Notes: generated by a model not told the origin, from the letters alone. A stretch of DNA of 64,000 nt from Lachnospiraceae bacterium (GCA_019421365.1 JAHZFJ010000004.1:1-64000); one strand, 5' to 3'; shown: positions 16,711 to 27,160, numbered from the stretch's first letter. Made by a program: numbers and translations.

Positions 16711-17610
16711 ATGAAAACTAAAAGTAAAATTAAACGTTCCCGTGGAACCATAATATTTGATACTTGTAATGTAATATTTATGTTGTTAATCTGCTTTGTA
16801 TGTCTATATCCAATTTGGTATGTAGTCGTGAATTCATTAAATGATGCAACAGATGCACTTCAGGGCGGAATCTATTGGTGGCCTAGAAAATTCTCATTAG
16901 AGAATTATAAGAGTGTATTTAATAATGGAAGTGTTGGGCAAGCATTTAAAGTAACCATAGCAAAGACGTTAATTGGTACTACACTTAATGTTTTGTTTAC
17001 TGCGATGGTAGCTTATCCATTATCAAAGGCTAGATTGATTGGTAGAAAGTATTATATGGCAATTGGAACAGTTACTATGTTCTTCTCAGGTGGTTTGATA
17101 CCTACGTTCCTCTTATTCAAAGAGTTAAACTTATTAAACAATTTCTTGGTTTACATAATACCTGCAGCTTTCAATTTCTTTAACTTATTAATATTTGTTA
17201 ACTTCTTTAAAGAAATTCCAGCGGCACTTGAAGAATCTGCGAAGATCGATGGAGCAAACGACTTAACAATTTTCCGTAAGATTATTATTCCATTATCAAA
17301 ACCCGTATTTGCAACAATTGCATTATTCGCTGGTGTAGGACAATGGAACGATTATTTTGGAGGTTTGATGTATATGACTAATCGTACTGATTTAGAGCCA
17401 ATTCAGACCTTCTTATATAGATTAGTTGCACAAGTACAATCTTCACAGATGGCTGGAAATATATCGGTACAGATTCAAACTTCAGATACAACATCAACAT
17501 CAATAAAATTAGCAGCAATGGTTATCACTACTTTGCCTATCTGCTGTGTCTATCCATTCCTACAAAAATATTTTGTTAAAGGTATGATGGTAGGAGCAGT
17601 TAAGGAATAA
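16711..17610 (+). CDS. ABC sugar permease, YtcP/LplC type
   Basis: A 299-aa MalG-like inner-membrane permease, the second channel half of the importer. It has about six membrane helices, a WYVVVNSLND segment after the first helix, and the EAA loop EESAKIDGANDLTIFRKIIIPLSKP near residue 190. ATG 16711 is preferred because AGGAGGG lies just upstream; the longer reading frame from 16633 overlaps the previous gene and has no ribosome binding site. It begins 10 nt after the first permease stop. The pair would form a heterodimer energised by a shared ATPase. Confidence 0.9.
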   Translation: MKTKSKIKRSRGTIIFDTCNVIFMLLICFVCLYPIWYVVVNSLNDATDALQGGIYWWPRKFSLENYKSVFNNGSVGQAFKVTIAKTLIGTTLNVLFTAMVAYPLSKARLIGRKYYMAIGTVTMFFSGGLIPTFLLFKELNLLNNFLVYIIPAAFNFFNLLIFVNFFKEIPAALEESAKIDGANDLTIFRKIIIPLSKPVFATIALFAGVGQWNDYFGGLMYMTNRTDLEPIQTFLYRLVAQVQSSQMAGNISVQIQTSDTTSTSIKLAAMVITTLPICCVYPFLQKYFVKGMMVGAVKE

Positions 17611-17639
17611 ATTATAATGTATTAAAGGGAGGAAACGCT

Positions 17640-19334
17640 ATGAAAAAGCAGTTCAAAAAGGGTATTGCATTGTTACTTGCAGCAACGATGATGTTTTCAG
17701 TTGTTGGTTGTAGCGCTAAGAAAGACAAGAACAATAATTCGAAAGAAACGCAATCATCTGTAGAAGATACTACAGAGTCAACAGAAGGAACAGAAACAAC
17801 TGATGCAGCACAATCAGGTGAAGTTACGCCAGGTTGGCAACAAAATGCTGACGAAAAAGTTGATTTTACTTGGTATATTAATTTCTCATGGTTTACAACT
17901 CCATGGGGAGAGAATTTGGTATCTAAGAAAATCACAGAAGAAACAGGATGTAACATTGAATTTATCGTACCAGCTGGTAACGAGGCTGAGAAATTAAACT
18001 CTTTAATCGCATCAGATACATTGCCTGATATCTTAACTCTTGGTTGGTATGAAGGTCAAGTTAATCAAATGATTGAAGATGGTATGGTATATGCATTAGA
18101 TGAATTAGCGAATGAATATGATCCATATTGGTTTGAAGTAGCTGATGAAGGTCGTGTTGGTTGGTTTACACAAGATGATGGCCATATCTATGGATATCCA
18201 AACTCTTCATTCTCTCCACAAGATTATGAAAAGTATGATAACATCTCTTCAAACCAAACATTCTTAGTAAAAAAAGATATTTATGAAGCAATCGGTAGTC
18301 CTGATATGACTACACCGGAAGGATTCAAAGCAGCAGTTAGGGCAGCAGCTGAGCAATTTCCAGAGGTTAATGGACAACCATTAATTCCAATCGGAGCTCA
18401 TGAGTTCGGTACAACAGGTAATGTTTCATTTGATCAATATCTAAGTAACTTCTTAGCAATACCATATGAAAAAGACGGACAATACTATGATCGTTATACA
18501 GATCCAGAATTAGTTCGTTGGTTAAAGACATTCCGTGAACTTGGTGAAGAAGGATATTTAGCAGATGATATCTTTATAGATAAGAGAGCACAGATGGAAG
18601 AAAAGATTGCTCAAGGACGTTACTTCTGTATGTTATATCAAAGAACAGATTTACAAGATCAAGAAAAGATCTTATATGCAAACGATCCTAATAGTATCTA
18701 TATTGCTGTAGATGGACCTAAGAATTCAAAAGGTGATGATTATACATTACCAGGTACAGGTATCAATGGTTGGTGTGTAAATATGATTTCTAAAAACTGT
18801 AAGAATCCTGACCGTGCAATCCAATTATTCTCGTATTTCATGAGTGAGCATGGACAACATATGACTTGGTTAGGTGTTGAAGGTGAAACTTGGGATTATG
18901 ACGCTAATGGTGTAGAAAAGATGTATGATGATGTAAAAGAATTATGTAATACAGACCGTAGTGCTTATGATCAAAAATATGGTGCTGATTCAACATACTG
19001 GATGTTCCAAGATAATGCAATGGCGTTAAAATGGGCTGAACCTACTCCAGAACCACTAGGACAAATGGAGCGTTGGACATTCCCATATGTTATGACAACT
19101 TCACAATATGATATTACATTAGAAGCAGATTCTGAAGAAGCAGATATCAAATCTAAGATTGATAATGAATGGGGTGTTGTATTACCACAGTTATTATTAG
19201 CTAAATCTGATGAAGAATTCGATAAGATCTGGAATTCTTTCCTTGAGAAGCGAGAAGGCTATGGTCTTGATAAGGTGATTGAAAAGCAGACAGAATTGAT
19301 GAATAACGCAAAAGAAAAATTAGGAGTTAACTAG
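17640..19334 (+). CDS. Sugar-binding lipoprotein of the ABC importer
   Basis: A 564-aa extracellular solute-binding protein of the large LipO/YtcQ class that accompanies LplB/LplC-type permeases. The signal peptide ends in a lipobox SVVGC, with C24 as the lipidated residue. An acidic Ser/Thr/Glu linker (about 30-65) follows, then the two-lobed binding fold with several Trp-rich segments (YINFSWFTTPWGENL, TLGWYEGQ) that typically stack on sugars. AGGGAGGAAA precedes the ATG. It ends the importer operon, with a terminator 40 nt downstream. The likely ligand is a beta-1,3- or mixed beta-glucan oligosaccharide by context only. Confidence 0.9.
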   Translation: MKKQFKKGIALLLAATMMFSVVGCSAKKDKNNNSKETQSSVEDTTESTEGTETTDAAQSGEVTPGWQQNADEKVDFTWYINFSWFTTPWGENLVSKKITEETGCNIEFIVPAGNEAEKLNSLIASDTLPDILTLGWYEGQVNQMIEDGMVYALDELANEYDPYWFEVADEGRVGWFTQDDGHIYGYPNSSFSPQDYEKYDNISSNQTFLVKKDIYEAIGSPDMTTPEGFKAAVRAAAEQFPEVNGQPLIPIGAHEFGTTGNVSFDQYLSNFLAIPYEKDGQYYDRYTDPELVRWLKTFRELGEEGYLADDIFIDKRAQMEEKIAQGRYFCMLYQRTDLQDQEKILYANDPNSIYIAVDGPKNSKGDDYTLPGTGINGWCVNMISKNCKNPDRAIQLFSYFMSEHGQHMTWLGVEGETWDYDANGVEKMYDDVKELCNTDRSAYDQKYGADSTYWMFQDNAMALKWAEPTPEPLGQMERWTFPYVMTTSQYDITLEADSEEADIKSKIDNEWGVVLPQLLLAKSDEEFDKIWNSFLEKREGYGLDKVIEKQTELMNNAKEKLGVN

Positions 19335-19370
19335 TTTAACTTTAGTATAATGCAATTAACTTAATATCTT

Positions 19371-19420
19371 AATTTAGGGCTGTAGCAAATAGATTATGTT
19401 TTGTAGCAGCCCTAATTTAT
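19371..19420 (+). terminator. Terminator after the sugar-binding protein
   Basis: AATTTAGGGCTG pairs with CAGCCCTAATTT, with further partial pairing (AGCAAA/TTTG) inside. Weak T-run (AATTTAT). Confidence 0.65.
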
Positions 19421-19455
19421 AATTAAGATATAGAGTACCAGATTTGGAGGAGTCT

Positions 19456-21609
19456 ATGAAGAAGTCTAGGGAAAAGGATAAGAAAGTTAACAAAAATAGA
19501 AAAGTTAATAAAGCGGTTGGTAATAAATTAAACAGTGTAAGAGTTAAATTAATTACCGCCTTTTTTATACCCGTTCTTTGTATCGTTTTACTTGGGATGG
19601 TTACCTATCAGAAAGCCTCGAAGGGATTGATTAATAACTTTGAGTCCTCTAGTCTGAGTACGATACGAATGATGGCAGATTATTACCAAGTAGGATTTAA
19701 TGCCGCAATGGCAAAAGCGACGCAAATTAATATAAATGAAAGTATAAAGGATTATTATTCGGGGGAATATGAAGGAAATACAGTCGAAGAATTGCAGACT
19801 TATAAATTAGTACAGAATGCCATTGAGTCCAATACACTGGGGGATTATGTCGTAGAGAATATTACGATATTTGGTGAATACGGAGCAAGTGTTTCAACTA
19901 AAGGAACTGCACCACAGTCTTTATACAGTACATTTAGTGATTCAAAAGAAGGAAAAGAATTTCTAGAGTCAGAGAAGAAAAGTATGTGGAGTGGATATCA
20001 TACATACATGGACTCCATTATGCAACAAGACAGTGAAGGCTATGGTATTGTATTTAGCAAGTATCTATACAATAAAAATAATAAGAAGATGGGGATAATA
20101 TCTATCGATATTAAAAAGGAGTTCATATATAACGCTTTGGAAAATGCAGAGTTTGGGGAGGGTAGCATCGTCGGTTTTATTACCTCTGATGGAAAAGAGA
20201 TAATCTGTAGTGGTAATGAGGAATTTAAATTGATGGAGCAAGCTTTTTATAAAGAAAAACCGATTCTACAGTTTGACGAAGTGATAGATACAAGTGATAG
20301 TGATACAGATGATATAGTAAGTGATAGAGATGAAGTACATACATATGTGGATATTGAAGGGAAGACATATCTTTATCAATATATTAATCTACCAGAACAA
20401 GAGGCGGCAGTTTATGCTTTAATACCAAAAGGAGTAATAACAAAAGAGGCGGATGAGATGCGTTCAATAACAGTTGTAATTGTAATCGTAGCTTCTTTCA
20501 TTGCAATTATAATTGGAACGATATTGGCATCTGGTTTTAGTAATGCTATTACTAAAATTAATACAGGTTTAAAACATCTAGAAGAAGGTGATCTTACAGT
20601 AAATGTATCACTGAAAAGAAAAGATGAATTCCAGTCACTTTCGAAAGGAATTAAGAATATGACGTTAGGAATGAAAAACCTGATTGTTCAGATGACTAAT
20701 GTTAGTGAGAATGTTCTTAATAATGCTACTACAGTAACAGGCAATACAGAGGATATGTTGGAAAAATCCAACTATATTGCGAAGAATGTAACCGACATAG
20801 AATATGCCATAGGACAACAAGCAGAAGATGCTATGAATTGTTTTCATCAGATGACAAATCTATCGGAACAAATAGAGATGGTAGCTGATAATGCTTCTGC
20901 AATTAGTCAAGTTGTAATAGGTACGAAAGGACAGGTAGACGAAGGAATTGTTATAGTTGATGATTTGTCTAGATGTGCGAATGATACAGCTGCTATAACT
21001 AAGAAAGTTATTCAGAATATTCAGGTCTTACATACAAAAACTACTGCTATTAACGAGATATTACAAACAATTAATGAGTTGGCGGATCTTACGAATTTGT
21101 TATCGTTAAATGCTTCTATTGAGGCAGCAAGAGCTGGAGAAGCAGGTAAAGGTTTCTCAGTCGTTGCAGATGAGATTCGTAAACTTGCAGGGCAATCTAA
21201 GAATGCTGCAACTGAAATTGAAAGTATTATTTGTGAAATATCAAGACAAACAAAGGAAACTGTTGATACTGCTATGCAAGCTGAAGGTATAGTGGATAGA
21301 CAAGGTGATACTTTAAATCAAACTGTATCTGTTTTTCAGGGCATAGGAAGTTATGTAGAACAGCTCACATCAAATCTTTCTGTAATTATGAAGGGAATTG
21401 ATTCGATACAGAAGAACAAAGATGATACACTAATAGCGGTTGAAAGTATATCTGCAACTACGCAACAAACCTCTGCTGCAACTGGCGAACTTAGTAATGC
21501 TATGGAAAGTCAGATCGTTTCGGCTAAGGACCTGAGTCAAATTGCTGTACAATTAAGTGATGCTGCACATAATCTTGAGAGCACTGTATCAATCTTTGTT
21601 GTAAAATGA
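19456..21609 (+). CDS. Methyl-accepting chemotaxis protein
   Basis: A 717-aa chemoreceptor. The long basic N-terminus (about 1-30) precedes membrane helix 1 (about 33-50), an extracellular Cache-like sensor (about 50-335), membrane helix 2 (about 337-360), a HAMP domain and the coiled-coil signalling domain. The hairpin tip carries the hallmark ASIEAARAGEAGKGF, followed by VVADEIRKLA. It should steer CheA activity in response to an external ligand, perhaps through the neighbouring sugar-binding protein. The start is ATG 19456, 5 nt after GGAGG; a TTG 12 nt upstream lies inside the ribosome binding site. It lies between the importer and the YesM/YesN pair, so all may sense the same glucan sugars. 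Confidence 0.92.
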   Translation: MKKSREKDKKVNKNRKVNKAVGNKLNSVRVKLITAFFIPVLCIVLLGMVTYQKASKGLINNFESSSLSTIRMMADYYQVGFNAAMAKATQININESIKDYYSGEYEGNTVEELQTYKLVQNAIESNTLGDYVVENITIFGEYGASVSTKGTAPQSLYSTFSDSKEGKEFLESEKKSMWSGYHTYMDSIMQQDSEGYGIVFSKYLYNKNNKKMGIISIDIKKEFIYNALENAEFGEGSIVGFITSDGKEIICSGNEEFKLMEQAFYKEKPILQFDEVIDTSDSDTDDIVSDRDEVHTYVDIEGKTYLYQYINLPEQEAAVYALIPKGVITKEADEMRSITVVIVIVASFIAIIIGTILASGFSNAITKINTGLKHLEEGDLTVNVSLKRKDEFQSLSKGIKNMTLGMKNLIVQMTNVSENVLNNATTVTGNTEDMLEKSNYIAKNVTDIEYAIGQQAEDAMNCFHQMTNLSEQIEMVADNASAISQVVIGTKGQVDEGIVIVDDLSRCANDTAAITKKVIQNIQVLHTKTTAINEILQTINELADLTNLLSLNASIEAARAGEAGKGFSVVADEIRKLAGQSKNAATEIESIICEISRQTKETVDTAMQAEGIVDRQGDTLNQTVSVFQGIGSYVEQLTSNLSVIMKGIDSIQKNKDDTLIAVESISATTQQTSAATGELSNAMESQIVSAKDLSQIAVQLSDAAHNLESTVSIFVVK

Positions 21610-21619
21610 TGAAAAAGAA

Positions 21620-21648
21620 TTGGATACTGTCTAGTGGTATGATATAAT
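21620..21648 (+). promoter_or_regulatory. Promoter of the YesM/YesN-like pair
   Basis: TTGGAT, a 17-nt spacer and TATAAT, beginning 11 nt after the chemoreceptor stop. Confidence 0.65.
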
Positions 21649-21722
21649 ATAGCTAAAGAAGATATATAATTAGGGCACAAATTATCTTAAGAGGAACAAG
21701 GTAGAGATAAGTTAGCAAGAAA

Positions 21723-23528
21723 GTGAGTGGAAATATGAGGGAAATTAGATGTTGTTGGAAAAATAAGCTAAAAATAACGCATAAAATTTCTTTGACAGTG
21801 TTCTGTTTTGCCTTTATTCCTATTCTAGTTCTTTTTCTTGTTATCATCATGAATCTAGAGGAAAAAGAGAAAAACGATAAAATCTTTTTGGCAAAATCAT
21901 CTGTTAACCAAGTCTATGCGAACGTGCAAAAGACAGTAGAACTTTGCAATATGTCAACACAAGTTTTTTTAAACAATGGGAACTTAACCAATTATCTTGA
22001 ACGAGTTCATTCTGGAGAAAAGATTTCTGTTGAGGATATGATAAGTTTTAGTAGAGAAGATATTGTTAGTATGGAACGACTAGTTAATAGTAATCCTTAT
22101 CTATACCAGATTCATGTGTATGTAGATAATGATACTATGTTAGAGATGGTCCCTATAATATATCGTAAGAGTAGAATGAAAAATACACAAATGTTAATAG
22201 ATGATAATCTACAATATTCTTGGTTATATGATTATACAGATGATTTGTTTCAGTTATCATCAAATCCTACGAAACATGTTATGTCACTTACAACTAAGAT
22301 GCCCAGTTATACATATGGTAGTTTAGGTTATGTTGAAGTAGCTGTAAAGATGGAAGATATATTTCACGGGCTCTTTGAGAATAATGATTCAAAATGGTCT
22401 TGTTTTATTGATCAGGCTGGAAAGCGATATTATAATCATGATGAAGGAAATCGATGGAACAATTTGGTGGAAGATATTATGTCAATAGCGTCTAGTGTGG
22501 ATCAAGAGATTAGTGAGAAGATTAAGATTCAAGGAGAGAACATGATTATAACTACCAAGCCAATTCCTGAACTTGGTGGAAGTTATATTGAGGTGATTTC
22601 TCTAGATATGTTTGGAAGTAATTTGACTAGATCGAGTGGCTTTTATCTATTCATTATACTAGGAATTATGGTTTTATTATTTGTTATTATTCATTTTGTT
22701 GTTAAGACTATGGTAAAACGTTTTTATATGCTTTTTGATACATTAAGTGAAGTACAAGGCGGAAATCTTAATGTAGTGGTTCCTGATTGTGGTACTGATG
22801 AATTAGGTGAACTAGCAAATCAAATTGGGATTATGTTAGATAATATTAAATTGCTGATGAAAGATAATTTGGATCGTGAAATCCTTGCCAAGAATTCCGA
22901 GATTCGGGCGTTACAAAATCAGATCAACGCACATTTTATCTACAATGTATTAGAGTCTGTCAAGATGATGGCAGAGATTGAAGAAAAGTATGATATTGCA
23001 GATGCGGTAACTTCACTTGGAATTATGTTGCGTTATAGTATGAAAGGCCTTGCAAAGAATGTAACAGTACGACAAGAGGTAGAATACATACAAAATTATA
23101 TTTCATTAATGAACCTAAGGTTTGATTATGAAATTTATCTATCTCTTAATATCCCAGAGGTGTTATGGGAACAGGAGATTCCTAAGATGTCATTACAACC
23201 AATTGTTGAGAATGCAATCAGTCATGGAATTGAAGACCTTGCGGAGGATACTAATATTTACATAAAAGGCATTGTTCTGATACAGGATTTCATCATCGAA
23301 ATAACAGATCAAGGAAAAGGTATGACGGAAGATGAAGTCAAACGATTGCGTGAAAAGATTGAAGATGATCTTGAAGCAAGTGGAGGAATTGGTACTGGGA
23401 TTGGTCTGAAGAATGTGCAGGACCGAATTCAAATTCACTTTGGAAAAGAATATGGATTACAAGTTTCCTCTAGATATGGTTGTTACACAAAGGTTTCTAT
23501 GAGAATACCTTTTGATTCAAAAGTTTAG
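21723..23528 (+). CDS. YesM-like sensor histidine kinase
   Basis: A 601-aa kinase of the His_kinase/HATPase_c type used with AraC-type regulators in sugar regulation. It has an N-terminal membrane helix (about 22-45), an extracellular Cache-like sensor (about 45-300), a second helix (about 305-330) and a HAMP domain. The phosphorylation region is NQINAHFIYNVLES with H404, and the ATPase boxes are PIVENAISHG and GTGIGLKNVQDR. The listed start is a GTG with only a weak AAGAAAG upstream; ATG 21735 (MREIRCCW) is an equally plausible start. It is co-transcribed with the regulator 26 nt downstream. It probably senses the sugar carried by the upstream lipoprotein, but this is inference from position. 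Confidence 0.9.
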   Translation: MSGNMREIRCCWKNKLKITHKISLTVFCFAFIPILVLFLVIIMNLEEKEKNDKIFLAKSSVNQVYANVQKTVELCNMSTQVFLNNGNLTNYLERVHSGEKISVEDMISFSREDIVSMERLVNSNPYLYQIHVYVDNDTMLEMVPIIYRKSRMKNTQMLIDDNLQYSWLYDYTDDLFQLSSNPTKHVMSLTTKMPSYTYGSLGYVEVAVKMEDIFHGLFENNDSKWSCFIDQAGKRYYNHDEGNRWNNLVEDIMSIASSVDQEISEKIKIQGENMIITTKPIPELGGSYIEVISLDMFGSNLTRSSGFYLFIILGIMVLLFVIIHFVVKTMVKRFYMLFDTLSEVQGGNLNVVVPDCGTDELGELANQIGIMLDNIKLLMKDNLDREILAKNSEIRALQNQINAHFIYNVLESVKMMAEIEEKYDIADAVTSLGIMLRYSMKGLAKNVTVRQEVEYIQNYISLMNLRFDYEIYLSLNIPEVLWEQEIPKMSLQPIVENAISHGIEDLAEDTNIYIKGIVLIQDFIIEITDQGKGMTEDEVKRLREKIEDDLEASGGIGTGIGLKNVQDRIQIHFGKEYGLQVSSRYGCYTKVSMRIPFDSKV

Positions 23529-23554
23529 CTGTCAAATAGGAGAGGTGGAGTTTT

Positions 23555-25000
23555 ATGAACACTTTATTAATAGTTGAGGATGAAAAACTAATAAGACAGG
23601 GAATTAAAGCTATGGCATTACGCTCTGGAGTACCAATTTCTATGGTTATGGAGTGCAAGAATGGATTTGAAGCGTTAGAAATTGTTCGTAGCCAAGAGAT
23701 TGATGTGGTAATTACTGATATTAGGATGCCTAAGATGGATGGGATTACGTTAGTAAAAGAGGTACAAACATGTGACCATGTCCCGCTGATTGTAGTAGTA
23801 AGTGGGTATGATGATTTTTCTTATGCGGTTGAACTGCTTCGTAATGGAGTGAGAGATTACCTTCTTAAGCCAATTGAACGGACACAGTTAGCAGAGATAC
23901 TTACCAAGCTAGAAGAGGAGTTAGTAAAAGCAAAGAATAATAAAGATACAATGCTAAATATCGGATATCAACAATTGAAACAACTAATGATCAATGACGA
24001 TAGGAATGCAAAGGAGTATGAACTTATATTAGAACAGTTTTCGTCAAGTTTCTTTGAAGGAGACTATATTATATATTGTACTAATTATAACGACGAGTTC
24101 CAATCAGTAGATGGGGTCACTTTTTTACAAGATGTGAATGGACAGGGTATATTCATCGTGGACAATTCGCAAAGAGATAAGATATTAAAATCAGAGTTAC
24201 GTGGGTATTATGTGGGATGTAGCCAAGTACATGAAGGACTTGATCAGGTCAAAGAAGCCTATGAAGAAGCTATGAAGGCTAGAAGGCAAGCATTTATATC
24301 AGATAATAATTTTGTGATTTATGATAAAAAAGATGAAGATGGCAGTGTGATATATCTTGAACAGGAGATTGAGCAAATTGTTCAGATGATTGGAACGGAT
24401 AAATGCGAGGAAGCTCTAAAGCAACTTGATCATATCTGTTATCAAATTAAATTAAGTAAGAGCTCTAATTCAAGCTTAGAAGAGATGTTTTCAGCTATTA
24501 GGCAAAAGACATACGCGACATATCGTAATGCTCTTAAGGAATTTGATGAGGCAGAATTAGAGGAAGATTTGTTATCTTATAGTAGTTTATCTCAGTATAT
24601 AGCTCATATTAAGAGTTGGATAAGAGATTTGAATGGGCGGTTATTAACCCAATTTGATGATTACCGTAATAAACAAAAGATACAATCTGCTCTTGTATAT
24701 ATTAAGGATAATTATAAAAAAGATTTGAATATGGCAGTTGTATCAAATCATATTTCAATGAATTATTCCTTGTTTTCTTATGTGTTTAAACAGTATACCG
24801 GTTGTAATTTTGTTAATTACTTAAAACAGATTCGTGTGGATGAGGCAAAACGATTATTAGCTACAACAGACATGAAAATCGCAGATATTAGTAATGCAGT
24901 AGGATATGATAATGACAAGCATTTTATGAAGATTTTCAAAGGACAGTGCGGAGTTTCACCAACAGAGTATCGAAAAAATACGTTACTTGGAACTAAATAA
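23555..25000 (+). CDS. YesN-like AraC-family response regulator
   Basis: A 481-aa regulator. The receiver domain (about 1-125) has E8/D9, phospho-acceptor D55 in VITDIRMPKMDG and K in LLKPIE. A central linker of about 230 residues connects to a C-terminal AraC double helix-turn-helix (about 375-475), with VDEAKRLLATTDMKIADIS and VGYDNDKHFMKIFK followed by GVSPTEYR. A GGAGAGGTGGAG region precedes the ATG. It forms a two-gene operon with the YesM-like kinase and probably activates the importer/glucan operons. No binding site can be assigned from one window. Confidence 0.93.
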   Translation: MNTLLIVEDEKLIRQGIKAMALRSGVPISMVMECKNGFEALEIVRSQEIDVVITDIRMPKMDGITLVKEVQTCDHVPLIVVVSGYDDFSYAVELLRNGVRDYLLKPIERTQLAEILTKLEEELVKAKNNKDTMLNIGYQQLKQLMINDDRNAKEYELILEQFSSSFFEGDYIIYCTNYNDEFQSVDGVTFLQDVNGQGIFIVDNSQRDKILKSELRGYYVGCSQVHEGLDQVKEAYEEAMKARRQAFISDNNFVIYDKKDEDGSVIYLEQEIEQIVQMIGTDKCEEALKQLDHICYQIKLSKSSNSSLEEMFSAIRQKTYATYRNALKEFDEAELEEDLLSYSSLSQYIAHIKSWIRDLNGRLLTQFDDYRNKQKIQSALVYIKDNYKKDLNMAVVSNHISMNYSLFSYVFKQYTGCNFVNYLKQIRVDEAKRLLATTDMKIADISNAVGYDNDKHFMKIFKGQCGVSPTEYRKNTLLGTK

Positions 25001-25012
25001 TTTTATATAAGA

Positions 25013-25098
25013 CCAAAAAACAAGTTTTCTTTGCTAGATTCAACCTATTGAACATGTTGTTCATGTATGGCGATAAGCTCAGAAGACTTGTTTTTTGA
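25013..25098. terminator. Bidirectional terminator between convergent genes
   Basis: AAAAAACAAGT..TTCT pairs with AGAAGACTTGTTTTTT across an internally structured loop (TGAAC/GTTCA). It lies between the plus-strand AraC regulator and the minus-strand gene ending at 25120, with T-runs in both directions. Confidence 0.75.
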
Positions 25099-25119
25099 CA
25101 CCCAAATCAGTTACTAATT

Positions 25120-26970
25120 CTAATCTTTTTGCAGAGTATATAAGTTATCAGGCGAATAAGCTTGATAGGAATAACTTAGATTCAATGTATAAGTTTTCTT
25201 ATGTAAAAGCTGATAATTCTGTATATACTTCTCGATCTTCTTCATCAATCCAATTGCATCATCTTCTAAAGTATCTTGTAATAGTAAAAGAAAAGTATTC
25301 TTGTCTAAGCGTGAGCAAAAGAGAGAGTCCGTTTGATTACTTTCGATAGCTCTAGCAACAATTAAGATACAATGATTTACTTCATCTTTGCCAAAGAGTG
25401 ATTGGATCTGATCCAAACCATTTATATGGAGAGTGATTACCATAATTGGCTTGTCCGAACTGTTCTTTTCGGCAATTAGGGTGTCACAATGTTTTTTGAA
25501 ACCTTTGGCATTCCAAAAGCGTGTAAGCTCGTCCTTTAGGTATAGGGTCTCGAGGTGGTTAATTAATGCTGTACGCTCGTAATTACTGATAATAGTCTGA
25601 AGCATGTTATTAATGTTTCGTAACCATAACATAAAACTGAATGGATGCTTAATATGATTGTTTTTGTATGAAAGAGCGATATATCCAAAGTTTTTGTCTT
25701 TGAAATATAAGGGCATATACAAAAATGCGATAGAGCTGTTACAGTAAACGGAAGATGGTAGGAGTATGTCCTTACTAAAACTACATTCAGGAATCCTTTT
25801 ACCATTCTTAATACCCATCTTCAATAGTTTTAAATCATTGGAGTAGGCATTAGCATCATCTCCATCAGTAATATCTAGAATTGAATCCGATAAGGTATCC
25901 CAATCTTGATAGAGGCATATGTAGAAACCTTCAAGGTCTTTAATGGTATTCGTGAAATTCGCTAATACATCCATTCCATCATCTATATCAGTAATGTTTA
26001 GTAAAGAGGAGGAGAGGTTGATATCTGTAATCATCTCCCGTTCACGTTTGGCAATGGTATCAATAAGTTTTAAGTTATAATGGTTATTTCGTTGTATAGA
26101 TGGATTAATACAACCACAGGAGGAGAGAATTACTGGATGTGCCGATACAGTTATATTCAAATCTGGTTTTTCTCCTGCCAATATACGAATTAGTGTATCC
26201 ATAGCAAGTTCACCAAGCTCCCTTACAGGGAATTCTACTGAGGTGATTGGAGGGATATTGTGCCTAGCTGATTCTAGATTATCATATCCGGTTATGGCAA
26301 TATCATTAGGAACCTTGTAACCTTTTGCAGTTAGGATTTTAGAAACCTTAAGAGCAATGGAGTCATTGTAACATACAATTACCTCTGGCTGTCCATCAGG
26401 ATTACTTAGAAGTGAAGTAACAGCCTCATCAACAGAATCAAGATTTGGATTACACCATGCAATCGTATTGCCTGACCATGGAAGATTATATTCGTTCATA
26501 GTCTCTTGATATGATGTAATTCTTTGGTTTGAGAATAATTCGTCATGTTTGTTGGCTATGAATGAAATCCTTTGGTATTTGTGGGTTGTTATTAGATGTG
26601 AAACCAATTCTTTCATAGGTTGAATATTGTCAATGGATAGGGTGTAGAATTCAGAAGGCTCCTGATTTATATTCAAAACTGGGCAGGAGCAGTTTTCTTT
26701 AATGGTATTATATATCTGATCTCTTAATCCTGAATCAAGGTATGTACCAGATGCTAATATTACACCACGATAGGCTGAAAAATTAGGGATTTTAAGTATA
26801 CTATTTTCACCTTGTTCTAGTTCTGCTGTGGTTTCACCATCATTTGAGACAAATATGTCTATATGGTATCCATATTCTGCCGCCTTTGTTATGATGCCGG
26901 TACATAGATTTCTTTGATATTCTCCGAATATATGAGAGATAAATAAAGCTATTTTCTTATTGGTTTGCAT
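25120..26970 (-). CDS. Periplasmic-binding-protein-like sensor fused to a degenerate GGDEF domain
   Basis: A 616-aa cytoplasmic protein. Residues about 5-280 follow the LacI/PurR effector-binding fold (IALFISHIFGEYQ, NDIAITGYDNLE, TSVEFPVRELG) but without any helix-turn-helix before it. A GAF-like middle region (about 330-450) follows, and then a GGDEF-type domain starting LKDELTRFWNAKGF. The catalytic GGDEF loop is replaced by SRLDKNTF, so cyclase activity is unlikely; it may act as a GTP or ligand sensor. Start ATG 26970 has AGGAG 8 nt upstream; a GTG 9 nt earlier is inside the ribosome binding site. It is transcribed divergently from an intact GGDEF-EAL protein. Confidence 0.8.
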   Translation of the reverse strand: MQTNKKIALFISHIFGEYQRNLCTGIITKAAEYGYHIDIFVSNDGETTAELEQGENSILKIPNFSAYRGVILASGTYLDSGLRDQIYNTIKENCSCPVLNINQEPSEFYTLSIDNIQPMKELVSHLITTHKYQRISFIANKHDELFSNQRITSYQETMNEYNLPWSGNTIAWCNPNLDSVDEAVTSLLSNPDGQPEVIVCYNDSIALKVSKILTAKGYKVPNDIAITGYDNLESARHNIPPITSVEFPVRELGELAMDTLIRILAGEKPDLNITVSAHPVILSSCGCINPSIQRNNHYNLKLIDTIAKREREMITDINLSSSLLNITDIDDGMDVLANFTNTIKDLEGFYICLYQDWDTLSDSILDITDGDDANAYSNDLKLLKMGIKNGKRIPECSFSKDILLPSSVYCNSSIAFLYMPLYFKDKNFGYIALSYKNNHIKHPFSFMLWLRNINNMLQTIISNYERTALINHLETLYLKDELTRFWNAKGFKKHCDTLIAEKNSSDKPIMVITLHINGLDQIQSLFGKDEVNHCILIVARAIESNQTDSLFCSRLDKNTFLLLLQDTLEDDAIGLMKKIEKYIQNYQLLHKKTYTLNLSYSYQAYSPDNLYTLQKD

Positions 26971-27002
26971 TATAATCACTCCTGAATCAAATGTTGTAGA
27001 CT

Positions 27003-27019
27003 TTGTGCAATTTACACAA
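27003..27019. promoter_or_regulatory. Operator-like palindrome downstream of the minus-strand -10
   Basis: TTGTG-N7-CACAA between the -10 box and the start codon of the sensor-GGDEF gene, a classic position for repression. Confidence 0.4.
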
Positions 27020-27026
27020 TGTAATT

Positions 27027-27054
27027 ATTATAACATATTTTTTATATATTGCAA
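27027..27054 (-). promoter_or_regulatory. Promoter of the sensor-GGDEF gene
   Basis: On the minus strand TTGCAA, 16-nt spacer, TATAAT, about 57 nt upstream of the start codon. Confidence 0.6.
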
Positions 27055-27160
27055 AATTAATAATACAGTATTGTAAATATTAATAAAAAGAACAAAAACT
27101 CTAAATTAGATGACTTGTTGTCATTTAGCACAACTTGTTACTTATTGCTATAAAAATAAC

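Noticed and set aside
25120..25349. Plus-strand open frame at 25095-25349 and other antisense frames across the window
   Set aside because: They lie within well-supported genes on the other strand, lack ribosome binding sites and give low-complexity translations.
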